Below, piece after piece: positions 22,255-34,981 of a stretch of DNA of 64,000 nt. Within the stretch, counting starts at the first letter, position 1; the number at the start of each line of letters is the position of its first letter. This DNA comes from Selaginella moellendorffii (Eukaryota; Streptophyta; Lycopodiopsida; Selaginellales; Selaginellaceae): the NCBI RefSeq assembly GCF_000143415.4, contig NW_003314418.1, forward strand, positions 180,271 to 244,270, in the 5' to 3' direction. The translations under genes were made by a program, and so were the position numbers. The notes beneath the pieces are model-generated. The model ran no database searches. It saw only the letters and a program-made list of their open reading frames with translations, and was not told where the DNA came from.

Positions 22255-22719
22255 ACATAATATCTATGCTGATTACTTATGATTAGTAAACACAAGTATA
22301 AGAGACTTGCTATAATGAAACTTCAAACAATTAAACACTGAATAGAGGAAATTGCTAAGCCAAAGTCCACCAAGATCATCACATTTATACTATTTACAAC
22401 TCCAGCAAAAACAAACATAAACTACTCATCCTCCATTAATTCTATATTGCATGTTATGAAAGAGAGTGGAGGAAAGAGAATAGGAGGACTTTTGTTATTT
22501 GTTGGTGATAGAGAAGAAGCACAAGAAATAGAATTCCTATTATCCATAAATGTCGAAAGAGAATAAGAATATTTTTTAGTATATTATTGATATTTGGCAA
22601 AAGTTCCAGTGTTATGTCCCCATCCATGACATTCCTCACATCATGAACAACAATTGTCTTATGACACGGCACGAAAAGTCAACAATCTAATCTTCCTAAA
22701 CTAGATTATGCCTCCTTTT
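22255..22719. other. AT-rich stretch without recognised feature
   Basis: No PPR, retroelement domain or RNA gene seen. Short A/T-rich runs only. It could be the LTR or 3' leader of the minus-strand Gypsy that follows, but no partner LTR was found. Confidence 0.4.
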
Positions 22720-22961
22720 GAAGTTCTTCACCGCCCAACCACCCCCGAGCTACCTCAAAAGGTCCTTGCACCACCGCTCCACAATGAGCCCTAGGGTATG
22801 TTAAATTCTTTACCTTAACATGCCTTGATAAACCCTTGAGCCTCCCTTTGACTGATGTTAACCACGTGATCAAAGCTGGCAACTAACAATTCTTCCCCCA
22901 AAAAAATTCCTTGTCCCAAGGATGAGTTGTACCAGATTTCACCCTTTTTGGGGAACTTTGC

Positions 22962-23700
22962 TCAAGCTCTTGATCCATCTTCTATAGCTGTATACATCAG
23001 GGAGGCATTGAGCCCGGCACTCCGAGATAGTATACCTTTCAACTGGCTAACATAAAATACTAGATGAATTTTCACCCGAACTGGCAGCTGCACCCGATAA
23101 GCCACCTTACCGATGCGCTCCAGCACTTCATATGGGCTAGCATACCAATGAGAAAGTTTATCACTCTTCCCATTTTGCAAAGGCACTAAAGTGTTCCACT
23201 ACTCACTTGACGGAAAAATCACTCGCACAAAAATGAGATCACCCATTTTATATTCCTGGAATTGGCAATACTCATTAGCAAACTTCTCCGCTCTATCCTG
23301 AGTTGCTTGCAAATTCCATTTGCACACCACCAAAATCTTATCAAGTTCCGTGGCCAAATCAATCGCCTTTGAATCAAACTTTTCTTGAACATCCTTACTC
23401 AAATGCAATTCCAATTCCACAACTGTTTGAGGATGCCTTCCAAACATGGCAAAGTAAGGACTTACCTTAGTTCCACTGTGTTGGCTATTGCTGTAAGCAA
23501 ATTGCACCAATGAAAAATATAGATCCCACTGTCCTTGCTTTTGACTAATGCTATAGCATAGCATATCTTCCACCACTTGATTCACACGCTCGATTTGCCC
23601 ATTTGTCTAAAGATGATCTCCACTCAAGAGTTTCAAAGTCATTTGCATAGCTTTCGTAAAGCTGTTTCAAAATCCACTAGTGAACTTTGAATCTCGATTG
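22962..23700 (-). pseudogene. Family 2 integrase, partial
   Basis: NNRDSKFTSGF (second catalytic Asp region), TNGQIERVNQVVEDML (Glu), WDLYFSLVQFAYSNSQHSGTKVSPYFAMFGRHP, then a GPY-type end (SHWYASPYEVLERIGKVAYRVQLP, LVFYVSQLKG). The zinc module and first Asp are absent, and stops follow TSGF and HL. No chromodomain signature was readable downstream (22720-22960). Confidence 0.8.
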
Positions 23701-23727
23701 TTAACGATGTCCTCCAGCAAACCAAAA

Positions 23728-24275
23728 TCAAGAAAAACCTTCTCCAAGTAGACCACAACCAAGTCTAAGGCAGTGACACTCTTCTGAAGGTTGTCCCTTT
23801 TGCATGAGAACTCCTCCCAGTGTATAACCACTCACATCACATATCACCTCATAAGGTTTTGATGGATCAGCAATGTGAAGCACTGGAGCCTCACTCAACA
23901 ACCGTTTCAATGCCACAAAACTATCCTCATGTGTTTTCTTCCACTCGAATAGCACGTTCTTATGCAACAATCATGTAAAAGGAATAGCCACCTCTGCAAA
24001 CTTATGCTTAAAATGTTGGTAGTAACTAGCCATACCAAGGAAACTACGTAACTTAGCCACTGAAGTTGGTGTAAGTTAGTTCTCCACCACAGCCACCTTC
24101 CTTGGACCCGTCTTGACACCCTTGGATGTCATAATATGGTTTAAATATTCCACCTCCGACTTTGCAAACTTATATTTGCTCTTCTTCACATGAAGTTTGT
24201 TGTTATGGAGTAACAAAAGAATCTTGCACAAATGCACCTTATGCTCTTCCATATTTTTGCTGAAATGGACGTTGG
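23728..24275 (-). pseudogene. Family 2 RT thumb and RNase H, partial
   Basis: [47 protein letters not shown] and FEWKKTHEDSFVALKRLLSEAPVLHIADPSKPYEVICDVS in order. The YxDD box is gone with the deletion just upstream. CDVS carries the first RNase H Asp. The frame then slips near 23780 and the domain is truncated. Confidence 0.8.
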
Positions 24276-24283
24276 TAAATTGG

Positions 24284-24930
24284 CTATGCCCCTAGCTTCA
24301 ACGTAATTCTATGCTCCACACCTCGTAATGGAGGCAATCTATGAGGAAGTTTAGAGGGAAAAACATCAAAGAACTCTTCGAGTATAGTCTGCACTACTGC
24401 CTCTCCTCCACATGTGGTTTGGTTCCCCAAGTCATAAATAAACAATAAGTAATTCAAAAGTGTTTTTCCATTACGATAAACCCGCTTCAAAGATATAGTA
24501 GAAAACATAACTAAAGGTTGAACTCCCTCTTCAAACCACACATCTTTTATGCCACTGTACTCCAACAAGACACGTTTAATACTCCACTTTATCTCTAGAT
24601 CCACCTTCACAAACTATGACATCCCAAAAATGAGATCCACACGATGAAGATCCATGAGATAAAAAGTCTCTATAAGTGTGGTTTTGCCAACCAACACTTC
24701 CAACCCTTCTACACAAATATCGAAATACCAAGTAAAGGTAGTTGCACCTTCTACCATATATGGAAGAACTTCTCGTGTCACTAGGCCATGCTCCTCAACA
24801 AACTTTGTGGAAACAAAGTTGTCATCACTCCCACTGTCTAGTAAAATTCACAGTGGACTGCCATGGAACATGCCCTCCAGCAAGCTGATGCACGAGTGTC
24901 CTTGACCTTCATCTTGTTCCACACATAGTT
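24284..24930 (-). pseudogene. Family 2 protease and RT N-terminus
   Basis: The protease part (24930-24620) has in-frame stops; the frame 24610-24284 (108 codons) gives GGEAVVQTILEEFFDVFPSKLP and LPPLRGVEHRITLKLGA, the stretch just before the RT palm in this family. 57744-58025 gives the equivalent sequence in the other copy (VLDKFVDVFPPELPHGLPPLRGVEH in parts). It ends abruptly at the RT-core deletion. Confidence 0.75.
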
Positions 24931-25054
24931 AAGTTGACAAGCAACAATCAAAAGCTTCTTCCTCCAACCGCTTGCAACTTTTTAATATCTAACTTACCAT
25001 TAGTAGAAGATTGGCCATTCTTGTTGCTATGTTATTTGCTCTTCACTGTGGACA

Positions 25055-25771
25055 ATCAGCCTTGTAGTGTCTTAGTTCGCTGCAATGATGACAACTTTGT
25101 CTATAATTCTTCATAAAGAATTTTTGCTTCTTTGACCACTCTGTACCTGAAGTAGCCACCATAGACTTCAGCTTGTGATGTTTATTCCCATTCTAGTGTC
25201 CACAATAATCATCACGTCGATTCTCAACAGAAAGACTCTTCGAACGCTTGTGAGACTTATATTTATCATTGTCAAGTCGACCAACAGTATCAAAGAGCTC
25301 CTCTAAACTCTTTGTACATTGAGAATGACGCAAGTGTTGCCACATGCTCTCACTATGAAGGCCATCAATGAAGTAGGATTTATTCTGATCTGGATCCTTC
25401 GTTAGAACACGGCTAATTAAACAAGTCAACTTCTCAATATAATCCCCAAGCTTCATTTTCCCTTGCTGAAAATGTTAAAGTTCGGTGTGAGCATTCTCCT
25501 CGTCATAGTGAAGTGTAAAACATAAATGGAAAGCAGCCTTAAACTCATCTATCATAGACACTAATGGTTTTTTATCCACAGCACAAGACTCCTCAAGCCA
25601 ATTCCACCACCGAAGACCCGCATCACACAAAACCATTGGAATAGCCACTAAAGCCTCTGCATCCGGAGTTCCTTTAGCAGCCAATAACTTCTTTACATTA
25701 GCTAACCAAACTAGACATTCATCCACACCACCATCATGGGAAAAGGTTGGAATCTTGAGTTGATCCAACCT
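25055..25771 (-). pseudogene. Family 2 gag and zinc knuckle
   Basis: DQLKIPTFSHDGGVDECLVWL and LRWWNWLEESCAVDKKPL (25768-25475) form the gag start, followed after a stop by GDYIEKLTCLISRVL and SYFIDGLHSESMWQHLR (25456-25193). A CCHC knuckle CHHCSELRHYKADC is readable at about 25096-25055. Gag coats element RNA in the particle. Confidence 0.75.
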
Positions 25772-26916
25772 TTACTTCATCAGCGAATGGAAATGTACAA
25801 ATTTGCAAGAATGACTGGCAATTCCCAGTTTATTTTACTTCCTTTTCAGCCATACAAGCTTATTTATGCGTTGATGCTTGCTGAAGCTGGAAAGATAAAC
25901 AAAGCTTTAAGGTTGGTAGTGATTTTTAACTGTATGCTTCGTTAACACAAGGTTTCTCTTCAAAGGTATTGCCAAGCAGTGTTGAAAACATTGAAAACAG
26001 CGGGCCATGCAGCTGATGTGTGCAAAGAAGCGGCTGTAGCCTTGGAAGAGCGTCTTCATATCCACTCTCAGGTTTGTAAGCAGACACTCGGCTTTTATAC
26101 TCACTTTCCTGTTATCCAGGGAGGCTCAATGTCAATTGTGCAACGGTTTTTTGGCAATATTGGTCTACACAAGTTGATTGGCCCTTCACCCCCGAAAGCT
26201 TCCGATAATGCTGATATTAATAACTGTCCCACAACAGCTTCTAGTAGAAGCAGTTATCACTTGCCTCGTCAGCATCAATGGAACCCATAAGTGATAATAC
26301 GAGAAGATCCAACATGCCAGCGAGAAGCATTTCTGAGACTGACTTTAGGCCTGCACAGGTAACTCGAGTTGCTCTTGTGTACCTTCCATTAAGACTTGTA
26401 TTCTTTCATCAGATCGTTAGTCCAGCAAAAGGAACGCCAAACAGAGGCGTCTTTACTTCTTTCATGCAAAGAGTGATGGGCTTCATAAAAACACCTTTGA
26501 AGGAGGTTTGTAGAAGCTTTGGAAAGAGCGCTAGCTGATTGATGGTCGGGTATGTGATGCAGGCAAAGCTTGGCGACAGCAACAAGTTTATATACGACAA
26601 GACACTGAAGCGCTGGGTTGGAGAACGAGCCGAGGCACAAGTGCCAGAGCTTCTGTTGGCTCCTCCTACGGCAAACAAGCTCATCTCGCGTGTGGAGGAG
26701 AACGGTGCTCCTCTTTCCATAGACCAAGATCAAGGTACTGTTTTGGTCATTCCCAGCACTCCAATCTCACAAGGTTTTTGCAGATATGTCGATACATTCA
26801 ACAAAGGTAGCATAACACCATCCAAGACGTCATCGGACTCTCTTCCACTGTTTGGTGTGGTGCCAAAGGCAAGTATTTCGATAAATACTAAAAATTCTAA
26901 TTATCTCATTTTTTGA
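25772..26916 (+). CDS. SEC16: SEC16-like protein, C-terminal exons (5' part lost)
   Basis: Matches the C-terminal third of plant SEC16, the ER-exit-site scaffold that recruits COPII coat proteins. Exon 1 (to 25911) holds GNSQFILLPFQPYKLIYA; exon 2 (25966-26071) YCQAVLKTLKTAG and VALEERL; exon 3 from 26120 IVQRFFGNIGLHKLIGPSPP; then MEPIS and SISETDF to 26358; exon 26413-26505; exon from 26563 QAKLGDSNKFIYDKTLKRWV and RYVDTFNKG. Introns 25912-25965, 26072-26119, 26359-26412 and 26506-26562 are 48-57 bp with GT-AG ends. A one-base frame change near 26220-26260 is unresolved (short intron or frameshift). The 5' side is cut by a Gypsy gag at about 25772, so this is a gene remnant. The final exon end is uncertain; a GC-AG donor (AAG then GCAAGT) at about 26869 is possible. 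Confidence 0.8.
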
Positions 26917-29018
26917 AAAAACTTTTTATGGAGTCTCTTCTTGAACTATATGACAACATTAAATATCTGTACTACATTATTTAATAATCCTGCCTAAATT
27001 CAAACAAAACTGATACAAGCTATTAGTATCATAACACCACCCTTGCATTTCAAATTCTTTGTCAAGCTTGCATTTCAAATTTTCCCCCTCTTAGCCTTAT
27101 GGTTTTTTCTTAGGTTTTATTATTTGGGTTCTCTAGGGTTCGCCACTACTGGTTCATGGATCACATCTTAGGAGGCATTTTTTCTTCCTCTCTAGCACAT
27201 CCTAAGCACATATCTCTCCCACACTGTTTTGGTTTGTTTATGGCTATAGTAAGTTTTTCTTTCCTCAAAACATATGGTTTCCATTATTATAAAGAATATA
27301 CATTCATATTTTAGTATTGCTTGGTGTGAGACTATATGATAGTGTAGTGTATTTACAAGAGAGTCATCCCATACTTGTCTATAGGCATGAGAGCGCATGC
27401 CTAGAAATCTCAAAACAAAAGAACAAAGATTTACAAGAGAGAGTCATCCAAAACTGGTCTATAGGTGTACAAGTGCACGCCAAGAAATCTCAAGCTTCTT
27501 TGGAGAAACTAAAATTTGAGTTTGGCTAGGTATGAGCCCACAAGCTAGCTTAAAAAAACAAGAGACTGTGTGAGAGAGAGAGTGTTAGAAATCCTTACAT
27601 CTTTTAAGAATGAGTGTGAGACCATGCTTGTTCAAAGTTAAGTAACCCTCATTTCTTTGGTCATTTTACAAACTTGCACTTTCCAATCTGTTTCTCTCTT
27701 AATTTGACTTTGGTTTATTGTGAGCTCATATTCTTTCATCAATACATTAAATTGGGTCTTTAGTGTGCAAGTGCATGCTAGAAATTCTTTGACTTTATGT
27801 GTGCTTATTTTATGCATTTTTAATTATTTTCGCTATATATTTTCATGTTTTGTTTTCTCATGTTCACAAAAGGAGCTTTGTTTTTTAATTTCCTATTTGC
27901 TTGTCTTTTTTTTGTACTTTTTTCCTTCTATTTGTGTTTTGATATTTGTAATTTTCTTTGTTTTTCTCAAGTTAAAGGAGATGTAATAGAGATTGTTTGG
28001 GATAATGGAGAATCAATTGCAAAAGGAAGAATAGAATCTTTAAATGCTATTTGCATTTGTCACTGTGCTTCTTTAAGTGTTAGATGTGTTTTGCTTTGCA
28101 TTATTAAGGGGTTTAACTCGAATTACTCCCACCCTATAGGTGAGTTGGATGTTAGTGGGTTTTCTATATAGAAGCAGAATCAACTAATGTCTCCAATAGA
28201 GATATTTCCTACCAAAATCTCTTAGAGAAATACAATTGGAACACAAAGGAATAATGATAAAGATGTTATTCCACAAAAGATAGAGAGCAAAAATATTTCC
28301 AGATGCAAGAATATCCCTAATTCTAGTTGTTCTTCTATAGATATAAATGCTTGTAGTATATGGTGTAAAGCTCTTGTGAAGATAGTGGATGCTATACATG
28401 CAGTTGTGGCTGAGGGATTAGTTATTATTGTAGACCCTCAAGATGCTCTACACAACATAACTTTAGTGTGGGATTATATTGGAATCTCAATCTCTTCTTT
28501 TTTTGATGTTTCAAATAAATTAGAAATAGGTAGTCTATTTTGATGGAAATTATCCCAAACTCTTTTTGGTAATAGTATACCATCTAACATACTAATAAGC
28601 ACTTGCATTTCTTCTTCACATTATTGAAAGCAAAAATATACATTTATCAGATAAGCTATTAAGAAGCAACCAAGCAAATAGAAATCAAATACTAAAGATT
28701 TAACAAGTGGAGGTCCCTTGGGGACGATGGGGAATAAAAATAACAGTTAATTTAAGCATGGATAGCAATTCAAGATAAAAAATACAAGAATCAAGAATCT
28801 AGAAACTTGTATTAATAACAACCTTAAGGATAACAACATTTAGAATATAACCACTACTCAACTCAGGCTTTTTGAACATCACCATCAATTGGAGAACGGA
28901 AATGCTCATAATGAAGACACACATGACTTTATTCAACACAATTATTGATAGGCCACAATTACTTTACAACAATTTAACATAACAAGGACTCATAAAAAGA
29001 GTAGCCATAGTATGCACT
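26917..29018. other. AT-rich region with no firm gene
   Basis: A 78-bp imperfect direct duplication sits at about 27355-27500 (ACAAGAGAGTCATCC, CTATAGG, GAAATCTCAA). On the plus strand about 27980-28560 reads as a protein with few stops (WDNGESIAKGRIESLNA, and VDPQDALHNITLVWDYIG). This weakly resembles the C-terminal part of plant transposase-associated proteins (a VA.GR ... P..AL.N.V.W pattern), but I cannot support a call. The rest holds nothing recognisable up to the LARD2 insertion. Confidence 0.35.
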
Positions 29019-30148
29019 TGTCGCAAATGTGACTTCAGGTATCGAAAGCTACATATTGGCCAATATTTACGGACACTCTTTGCTTACTGCCACGATGGCA
29101 AGAGGTCAGTATTGTTAGTTCCCTTTATTGGCCCCTTTTGTTCAAGTGTTAGTAAATTGGGCTTAGCATCTGTACTTGGCCGGATGAGCATAAGGATGGA
29201 ATTCCTAAATATCTATTTAGCCAAGCATACTTGGCCCAGCTTTTTAGTTTTTTTTTGCTCTGTCTTGCACTGGCTTGACAAAAACCCTTACGTATTGAGA
29301 TTAGTCCCTCAATATCGCTGAATGATAGCTTACTGTGTTTGCCAAACATCCTCGCTATCATGCCCTTTGTGTTAATCTCATTCCGGTCCCAAATGCTATT
29401 TATGGAAAGTGTCTAGATTTGCTCATTTGGCATATCTACAGAATATAGAGATTGGCCTAAACACAATGGTGTTCGTCTTGTGTCCAAATTCGCAATTTAA
29501 TGCCATTCCATATTTAATAAGTTTCAAACTTGTCCCAAAGACTAACTCATGATACTAAGGGAGGCTTGGGGTGAAAGCCCAAAGCATGTGTTCCTCAAGA
29601 GAAAGGGGGTGGTCTATAGGGGGTTCCAAATGTATAGTCGGGATAGTGGGTAGGTCGAGCATGGGTGACCAACCTGAGGCATAGTCTAGCTTCCGCTTGC
29701 ATGTCTATCCTTGTTTTGCATCCGGTTTGGGTCTAAGCCCAAGTTCCATTCCATTCTAGCTGGTGGAGTGCCTATGTCTTTGTGTTAAACCACCGGTATG
29801 CTGAAATAGCATCAAACTCCGTTTGGCTCCGTTTTGCATGTTGGTCTTGGCAATGGGATGCTAGTTGCTCTAGGACTATTCCAAGTCACTCCGAGCTCCT
29901 GTCCCTTCGCTTCTTGGGTTGTATGCTCAAGAGTTGCTCCATGGTCTGCTTCTGTCCCTCCTTAACTCTATACTTAGGAGTTTGACACCATTCCTTCGTT
30001 CAGTGGCCCAAGGCCCTAAACCTCAGGTTCCACACCACTATCTTATGGACACGTGGCATATGACACGTGGCACATGGAGGGTTTAGGTTCCACTTCATAG
30101 TGTTATCCTATGGTAAATCACCATAGAATAAAAACCACATGCGCTACA
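29019..30148 (+). repeat. LARD2 5' LTR
   Basis: 1130 bp, TG...CA. Carries the G-tract block at about 29572-29650 and, about 30 bp before its end, the hairpin with 11-bp arms TATCCTATGGT (one mismatch in the right arm here). The partner at 34982-36076 differs by many substitutions and small indels. Confidence 0.9.
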
Positions 30149-30150
30149 TT

Positions 30151-30162
30151 TGGTATCAAAGG
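30151..30162 (+). promoter_or_regulatory. LARD2 primer-binding site
   Basis: TGGTATCAAAGG, two bases after the LTR end, fits the initiator tRNA-Met primer pattern (TGGTATCAGAGC) in its first eight bases. Confidence 0.85.
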
Positions 30163-33100
30163 ATATGTTTCAGCGAGTACTATCCAATGAGATTGGGTAA
30201 TTAGTCTCGTTGCATATGCAAAGATGAAACAATGATCCGAGTGGGTACACGTTTGGTGCAAAGGCTTTGGAATTGTTCCTTGGGTATGGATTTGGTTACC
30301 TTTTTGTACCGCATTGTATGAGCTTGCTTTTGGGCTCATAAGATGGATGTGAGATATTCTGTTTGCATGAGTTTACACGTAAGTGAGGCATATTAGCAAC
30401 TCGAGATTACATTTTGAGTTGGCAAGATTAATGTTAGCCTATCGGTGGTTCCATGAGTTGTTCCATGTACCATGGGTGAAAGTAAACCATCCCTAGGTTT
30501 GCTATGAGTGGCAAATAGGCTGGTCCGTAGCTATTTAGCATGGCATTAGTGGATCCTTCCTAGGTATGATCATAAATGGATCAATCAAGACTATAGGGAT
30601 AAGTCTATTGGTTCAAGTCATTATTGTTGTGCTCTCTCATAAACTTTTCTTAGATTGGACTAAAGGTAATGTGAATGCAAGCTTAAGGTTTAGTCAAAGA
30701 TGAGACCGAAAAGAGAGTTGTTGAGGATGAAGGATCAAATATATAAATCATTTTCTCTTCTTGGAGAGATGATTTGCAACGAGGTGTTAACTCATTGCTT
30801 GTGTTCACATCATGCAATCAAAAGTCTTTATCTTGATGCATGTTGGAGATGATGGTCTTACAATAGTGAGTTGTGGGATGGATAGCGGTGAAGTGTTGAA
30901 CCATTTTGTTTAGGCTTGCTATTGAAGATTTGAATTGCAATGCTCAATTCTTTTCCGGGGAACCTTGCTATTGCTCCTTGTGTAGCTTGGTGTTTGATTA
31001 GTTTTGAGTTTGGTCAGATAGAGAGTGGCATGATCTTGTTCATGTTGTGAATAAAAGTTAGTGGTGTTGGGTGTTGTAAATCTCTATCGGTGGAATGTGG
31101 CATTATGTTATATTTTGTCGAGTTGAGTTGACACTTGATACTCACATAAACCTTTGTAGTAGTGACATGTGCATTACTCATAGTGTTGCTCAATTGATGA
31201 TCAAATCACTGTGATTTCTATATCATATCCATGTGATAATGAGTAATATGTTTACGAAATTGCTTGGTTAAATGATAATCAACCCAAAAATGGTTGATAG
31301 TGAAGCTAGTTTACTTGCACGGAGTAGCATTGTAGTAATTTTGACTGAATTCTCAATGGTGGTCCATTACACTAAGGTTAAGTTGGTACCTTGTTTCCTA
31401 GGGAGTTTGCCCATTAAGGTGTTGGAAAAGGTTATAACATTCACTTGCTATGGCTTGTCGATTTATCCATTAACACTTCAAGTAAATTATTTGATAGAGA
31501 AGGTGTATAGTTGAGGCATTGACATTGCTAGCACTAGTGGAGATGATATTATTATTACGAGTGATGAGGAATTTTCCTTGTTACTTGATTTTCCATATTA
31601 TTTTTCTTGTTAATATTTTGGCTTCACATTGGATCTTGAAGGTGGTTGAAGAAGAGTATTAGTGCAATGTGGATATCCAAAGATGTGGTCATCGTGATCA
31701 GCCTTGGATATTCACTTCACATTTTGTAGATGTCAGTGTTGAATATCGAAAAAATGGGCAAAGATGTTTGAGGCTTAAGCATATTATGGGTCATAAGAAT
31801 CGGTGTTGAAGTGAACCTATGTGAAGTTGTAAATAGGAGGAAGTTGGTTGAGTTTTGAAAGTTTGTATTCTTGGACTGAGAGTCATTATTTCTCTAGAAT
31901 GGAAAATTTTCCACAAATTTTCTTAGACTTCTCCAATAGTTGATCTGTTGATCATTTTGCCCGAAAACCATTTCATTTTCATAAGCCAATACAAACTAGT
32001 GAAGAGGTTGAAGTTGACTTTGGTTAGCTTAAACCTTAGTAGATAGTTTGTATGAACTTTTGGGGCTAAAGCAATTGAGTTGGATAAAGTCTGGAGTTGG
32101 TATAGAAAAGTGGCCATTGCACTTTTCTAAGAAGGGTGACCCTTGTGCCTTTCTTTTGTAGTGTCATGCTCGGTGGCAAGTTGTACTTTACATTTCGTTA
32201 AGACTCTATGAGAGTAGTAAACTCTTACTGATCTTGACTTAGTCTTGGTAGCTTTGCGCTTTGGCTGAGGATGGTGATATCCAACTTAGTTGTTTGAGTT
32301 TGAGATATTAATACCTGTACTATAGCTTTATCTATGAGGAGGTTGTGTACCGATATGAGTCTATCTCATGGTCCTCACTTTAGTTTTGACTAAGTGTTGA
32401 TCATGTATAACTAGCCTCTTCAAGGCATGCTCAGAGTTATTGGCTAAATGTGTTGGTGGGCTTATTACAATTGAGTTGGATTCGAGTGGTCATTTAGTTT
32501 GTGCTTGTCCATGAATCTTTATCTCATATATGGGGTATCACGTTCATATTGGACAAGTATATGGCTTGATGGCACAAGTTTAGTGTTTGGGTCTTGTGAA
32601 GGTAAGTTGGAGAGTGACTGTTAGTTGCTTTGCGACTAGTGATTGCTTGTAGACTTCATCGATGACTATTTGACACTTGCTTCGCTTGATGATGATTTAG
32701 CAGTGATGGGTTTGCTTTACTAGATGGTGTTGCAGAGGATCATGTCGTTAGACTTATATGGTTTTTCCATGTTAGTATATCGATTCTACCTTTGTCGATG
32801 TCATTTAGTTGTATTTAGTCCGTGGTATTGGATTTTATTGAGTCTTGGATGTGGTGAATCACTCCTTGATGATGTGTTATTTGTACCTGAGTAATGTTGA
32901 AGAATTAGTCTTGGATACTAAGTATAGTATTTTAAAGAGTTTTGAGTGGTGATTCACTCTTGTTTTCTTTTAGGTTTGTTATGGTGTTGATAGCATTGAA
33001 GTGATGCCTTGTCATTGATATTATTGATGTTGAAATTCAAGTGAGATGAAATGTCTATCCTTAGGATTGATATTGAGTTTCATTACTCTCGATAGAGATA

Positions 33101-34981
33101 GTGTTGATAATTTAGTTGTAACTTTGTGTTATTAGCATTCGCGCATTTGCTACTTAGCAACTATGTTAACATTCAAATGAACTAAGTGGCATGAGTTAGT
33201 TATGTTCTAGACAAGATTATTTAATAGGGGTTGAGCTTTGGCTTTTCCTTGAAAAATGATTCAGTCGTGGACTATGCTAAGTCTACAAGTGGAAGAGTTA
33301 GTGATCGATATTGGAGTGTTTGAATCCTTATTAGATTTGAGTTGGAATATATCGATCATTGATGATTCTTCTTATGTTTGTTATGAAGTGAGTTACATTT
33401 TGCTATAGATGGGTTTGTGGAGGATCATTTGGTGATCACTTATTGAGCATAATTTCATTATGTTTGGGTTTTGGATTGATGCAAATATGCTCTTCATTAG
33501 CTTTGGCATTATGAAGTTTAGCTTATGGATGTGTTGAGGAGAATATTATGGATTGTACCATGATTTTTTATTTAGCATTGAAGTTGGTTTATGTGAAACT
33601 CGTGATTATTATTAAGAAAAACTTGGCTATAAACTTCTTCAAACTTTTGGTTCCTTGAGTTTTTATGCTTGTGATCCATTTATTAGAAGTTGTTGGGGAA
33701 GGCATTTTGGCTTGTTAGCTTCGATGTTGAAGTTAGTATTTGCATCTAGCAATCATTGGTCATGATTGACTATCATCTAAGATAGTTGATTATCCTTATT
33801 AAAGGTTTTTCTTGATTGTTGTTGATTAGAATGATTTGCTATTCTTCAGGATGGTGGATTTTTCCTTCATTAATGATTATGCATCTCTTTATTGATGGGA
33901 TGATTGATGATCTTTCATGATGATTAGTTGTTCTTTTTTATGGCTTTTGGCTTTTCGCAATACTACATGATCTTTATGGTTTGCTTTGGATTAGTCTCTT
34001 GGGTTTAAGACATCCGTAGGATGTTGCTGATACTTGCTTAGGCAACTTGAGTTCCTTAGTGTGTTGGGATCTATTTAGATTGGCTAGTGCGATGGTTGGT
34101 ATGAATGCTATGTTTGTTGATCTTGCAACATTCATTCTATTATGTTGATCATTGCTTGAGTTAATTTTGATAGATTGGGATGTTATTTCCTTTGGGTGAT
34201 ACATTCACAAGCATTGTGCTTGTCAATCAATGATACTTTGTGTTCTTTGAGTTAACTATCTTTAGTAAATTGTTTGGCTTACTATCTATCATCTTTGGTA
34301 GTTAAGTTTCATCATTGAGTTTTCTTAATGATATACTTGCTATTGAATTTTGTTGGCTGGTCAATCTTATGTTTCTAAAAATGATGATCTTAGTGGTTCC
34401 TACACTATCATACTAGTTTATCATATGATAACTTACTTGGAATACTTTTGTATTCTAATCTAAGATTTATTCACTGGTAATTAAGACTCTAAGATATCAA
34501 TGTTTATAACTTTGATATTGTTCATCTATTGATCTTTGAGTTTGGGCTAGTATAAGCAGTCTAGCTTCGACACTTCGTGTGCATGGTGAAATATTTAGTC
34601 ATAGGGTAGCTACTATCGATTGGTCACATAACCCGCCTCTTTGTCGATGTTCCTTATACCGTTAAAAGGGCGTGACCGTGTAAACAACTCTAACTACCTG
34701 TTTACAGTAGTCTATATAAACCTTACCGATGGGTTTTGTATTTTTGCTCAGGAGGGTTGGGGCCTCTGGCTTCTCTCTTTATATCCCTGCAAGCAGGGGC
34801 GTATGACACTTTTGTAAGCTAGGTGACACCCAGAGTAGCAAGGGTGGCTAAACTCATTTAAGTTGGTGCATTTCTCACATAGTGTGAATACCGTGAACTT
34901 TTTCTGGAATTGTTTCCTTGGCGGTATTTTAGACACAAGTATGCATCGACGAGGACGTCGATCTTCCCTAAGGGGGGAGAG
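30163..34981 (+). other. LARD2 interior, non-coding, hairpin-rich
   Basis: No domain on either strand; longest frames are short and featureless. Like LARD1 it carries local perfect inverted repeats, though less densely: TATGAGC 30317-30323 with 30334-30340; AAATCA 31203-31208 with 31212-31217; ATCAACC 31278-31284 with 31292-31298; AGAAAAGTG 32104-32112 with 32120-32128. The last 340 bp (from about 34640) are the leader shared with the chromovirus. Confidence 0.75.

Larger units (their letters stand above)
22720..25771 (-). mobile_element. Internally deleted Ty3/Gypsy element (family 2)
   Basis: Minus-strand order: gag 25771-25193, zinc knuckle about 25095-25055, protease about 24930-24620, N-terminal RT 24610-24284, C-terminal RT and RNase H 24275-23728, integrase 23700-22962. 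Two internal deletions are visible: the RT core is missing between 24284 and about 24270, and RNase H C-terminus plus integrase zinc module and first Asp are missing near 23710. The plus-strand element at 57409-58798 is the same family and still holds the missing RT core. The right end cuts directly into SEC16. Confidence 0.85.

Noticed and set aside
26389-26733. Minus-strand frames over the SEC16 exons
   Set aside because: Antisense to conserved exons with proper splice sites on the plus strand.
27720-27986. Hydrophobic 88-codon frame with apparent membrane segments
   Set aside because: T-rich low-complexity DNA; overlapping frames give similar hydrophobic products and no homologous pattern is seen.
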